Shown here: in pieces, positions 6,326 to 7,979 of the stretch
Layout of the letters: the number at the start of each line of letters is the position of its first letter
Position numbering within the stretch: position 1 is the stretch's first letter
Origin: Amoebophilaceae bacterium UBA1467
GTDB lineage: Bacteria; Bacteroidota; Bacteroidia; Cytophagales; Amoebophilaceae
Reading direction: 5' to 3'
Assembly (NCBI GenBank): GCA_002325615.1
Contig: DCSL01000039.1
Location: 1-7,979 of the forward strand
DNA length: 7,979 nt
Made by a program: the position numbers and the translations under genes
The notes under the pieces: model-generated
The model's database searches: none
The model's input: only the letters and a program-made list of their open reading frames with translations
What the model was told of the DNA's origin: nothing

Positions 6326-7945
6326 TTACCACCCATAAGTAAGCCCTAGCATACCGTGGAAGCCACGGGCAGGATAATGGAGGTGCCGCTCATTTTTTCT
6401 GGCTAAGAGGTTTTGACAGTCAAAAAAAATGGAAAAGCGAGAGTTAAACAAGTATTCAATGCCCAAACCTACATCAACCACATCATCTAGCACCACAGGT
6501 GCTTTGGTCATCGCATTCTGTGCCTCTAGCCCCCCTATCCAATACATGACGCCCCTAAACATAAACTTGTCGTGCAAGCGATAGGTACTGAGTAGATCCA
6601 GCTGGTAACGGGGTCTGTGCCAAGGTTTGGGCAGTTCTTGTAGCGTGTAACGGAAATGATCGCCCCTTAGCCGCGTTGTCAAAGTTTCAGCCCGGTTGGT
6701 ATGGGTTAGCTCGCCAAATGTGTTGAGTAGCGTCGCTGATGAATCGTACTGAATATCGAACCGACCGAGATCTTGATCACTGTTGACCAAGCAGTGGAGG
6801 TTTTGGTACTTGCCTACAGAAAAGCCTGCATGCCAATTTACCTGCTCTACAACATCGCCTCTAGCCCCCCCATAAAACACAAAACATTGGTTGGTGTGGC
6901 GCAAATCTGCTTGGGGAGCTAACAAAGGGTTTTCTTGAAGGAAGCCTTGTAAAGAATTCTGCTGCATATCACCACTAATGCCTAAATAGGGCTGCAGCCA
7001 TTCACGCAGGATATACTTGACTTCCAAAACTGGATATACGTTTACAGCGTCGGACGCATAGGATACATCATCTTGATAGACTAGGTTAACGCCCCCTTGC
7101 ACATCAAAACTATTGAACAGAAAGAACAGCATAGGCTTGAGCCGCCACAAATTGCGTTGGACTGCCGTGGTATCACTGTGCTTGGTGAGGTAAAGGTCAG
7201 TGAAAGCCTTCAGCGTCAATGCATCATTGAGGATGTAGTCCCCTTTTCCATTGAATTTTAATTGATTTTCACGGGCTTGGTAAGCACCAGCGAGGTAATG
7301 GAACGAAGCATCAACTTGGTAGTTGAACATTCCATGGATGTAGTTGCCTAAAGTATTGCGCACCGTAAACTGCTGGAGCGTTTGTCGCCGAGGCACAGTG
7401 CTATTTCCAGGACTATATAACTGATATCCATCTCTATGGTAGTCCATCTCCCCTGCCAGACGTAGCTTCTCAGTAAACAACTTACCGTATAGCTGGATTA
7501 GATGACGAGTTTCTTCGAAATAGAACTCTTTGCCAGCAGATAGATGCCCGATATGAAGACCATAAGCATATTTCGAATGGCGTTTGTTAGCAAAGAATCC
7601 TTCCAAAAACGGCGTATGCAAATTGCCATAGCCGCCTTGTAAATAGTTTCCATAGAGCTTAGTAACAATATCTGGCCTGGCACGCAAAATTTTGGTCTTG
7701 CGAGGCAGCGTATCAAACTCAGGGAATAAGTCTGGCAGCACATACTCCAAAGGCTTGATTAGATCTGTTATAAAGGACGAAGTAGGCACACTTTCAAACA
7801 AGCGGGCAGCTTCGGGCAGCAAGAGCTTGCGCTCTTTTTTAATGACAAATTCAGCGTCTTTGAATGTACTGTCGGGGGTAGGCTGTTGTCCCAGCACACC
7901 AGAGGCGATGCTGAAGCATACCGATAAAAATACAAATCGTTTCAT
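6326..7945 (-). CDS. Outer-membrane beta-barrel protein, plugless TonB-receptor-like, function unknown
   Basis: The 539-residue product begins with a clear signal peptide, MKRFVFLSVCFSIASGVLGQ, with cleavage likely near residue 19-20. A polar linker follows, then a conserved-looking stretch around 88-135 (RPDIVTKLYGNYLQGGYGN, then TPFLEGFFANKRHSKYAYGLHIGHLS). This resembles a Cytophagales family often labelled TonB-dependent receptor or hypothetical barrel. The remainder is a succession of alternating aromatic/polar strands with turns, ending GFHGMLGLTYGW as a closing strand should. There is no recognisable TonB plug domain, TonB box or carboxypeptidase-like N-terminal domain, so import by TonB is not supported. 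The transported or bound ligand is unknown. The ATG is fixed by the signal peptide. Its ATGA could overlap the stop of a gene entering from the right edge, which would indicate translational coupling, but only 34 bases of upstream sequence are visible. Confidence 0.85.
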   Translation of the reverse strand: MKRFVFLSVCFSIASGVLGQQPTPDSTFKDAEFVIKKERKLLLPEAARLFESVPTSSFITDLIKPLEYVLPDLFPEFDTLPRKTKILRARPDIVTKLYGNYLQGGYGNLHTPFLEGFFANKRHSKYAYGLHIGHLSAGKEFYFEETRHLIQLYGKLFTEKLRLAGEMDYHRDGYQLYSPGNSTVPRRQTLQQFTVRNTLGNYIHGMFNYQVDASFHYLAGAYQARENQLKFNGKGDYILNDALTLKAFTDLYLTKHSDTTAVQRNLWRLKPMLFFLFNSFDVQGGVNLVYQDDVSYASDAVNVYPVLEVKYILREWLQPYLGISGDMQQNSLQGFLQENPLLAPQADLRHTNQCFVFYGGARGDVVEQVNWHAGFSVGKYQNLHCLVNSDQDLGRFDIQYDSSATLLNTFGELTHTNRAETLTTRLRGDHFRYTLQELPKPWHRPRYQLDLLSTYRLHDKFMFRGVMYWIGGLEAQNAMTKAPVVLDDVVDVGLGIEYLFNSRFSIFFDCQNLLARKNERHLHYPARGFHGMLGLTYGW

Positions 7946-7967
7946 GGTTGCCTATGATTGCCTATGG
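7946..7967. repeat. Tandem 10-bp repeat before the barrel gene
   Basis: TTGCCTATGA followed at once by TTGCCTATGG (7947-7966) is a two-copy repeat with one mismatch, immediately upstream of the start codon on the minus strand. It might be a regulatory direct repeat, or part of the coding end of the preceding gene. Confidence 0.4.
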
Positions 7968-7979
7968 ATACAACGCCAC

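Noticed and set aside
7498..7743. 81-residue minus-strand open frame
   Set aside because: Alternative frame inside the barrel gene; no independent signal.

Overview
The window holds a housekeeping stretch of a Bacteroidota chromosome, most plausibly Cytophagales-like. The evidence is an AtpD with the insertion typical of Bacteroidota after the P-loop region, a PorT-like outer-membrane barrel remnant, a plugless Cytophagales-type outer-membrane barrel, start codons without Shine-Dalgarno sequences, and several TAnnTTTG-like promoter elements. Base composition looks to be in the mid-40s % GC by eye. Decay of a barrel gene and several long spacers could fit a host-associated lineage such as Amoebophilaceae, but that is only a guess.

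Layout from left to right: (1) 1-720, minus, 5' part of atpD (F1 ATP synthase beta), running off the left edge. (2) 821-1357, plus, an outer-membrane barrel gene that has lost its signal peptide and first strand; probably a pseudogene. (3) 1400-3148, minus, sppA, a full-length membrane-anchored signal-peptide peptidase with both catalytic residues. (4) 3149-3934, a long spacer holding only the initiator tRNA-fMet gene (3665-3736, minus), several hairpins and likely divergent promoters. (5) 3935-4822 and 5007-6311, plus, era and der, the two GTPases that act in assembly of the 30S and 50S subunits, separated by a spacer with two dyad symmetries. (6) 6326-7945, minus, an outer-membrane beta-barrel protein that converges on der with only 14 bp between them.

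Functionally the centre of the window is about translation: initiator tRNA, Era and Der lie together. SppA and the barrel proteins concern the cell envelope, and AtpD concerns energy. I found no mobile element, CRISPR, toxin-antitoxin or defence system, and no new multi-gene system. The observations most worth checking are the initiator tRNA with a G-U pair in place of the third anticodon-stem G-C pair and a U1-U72 mismatch, the paired ATGT-N13-ACAT dyads between era and der, a palindrome just upstream of sppA, and the truncated barrel gene beside atpD.
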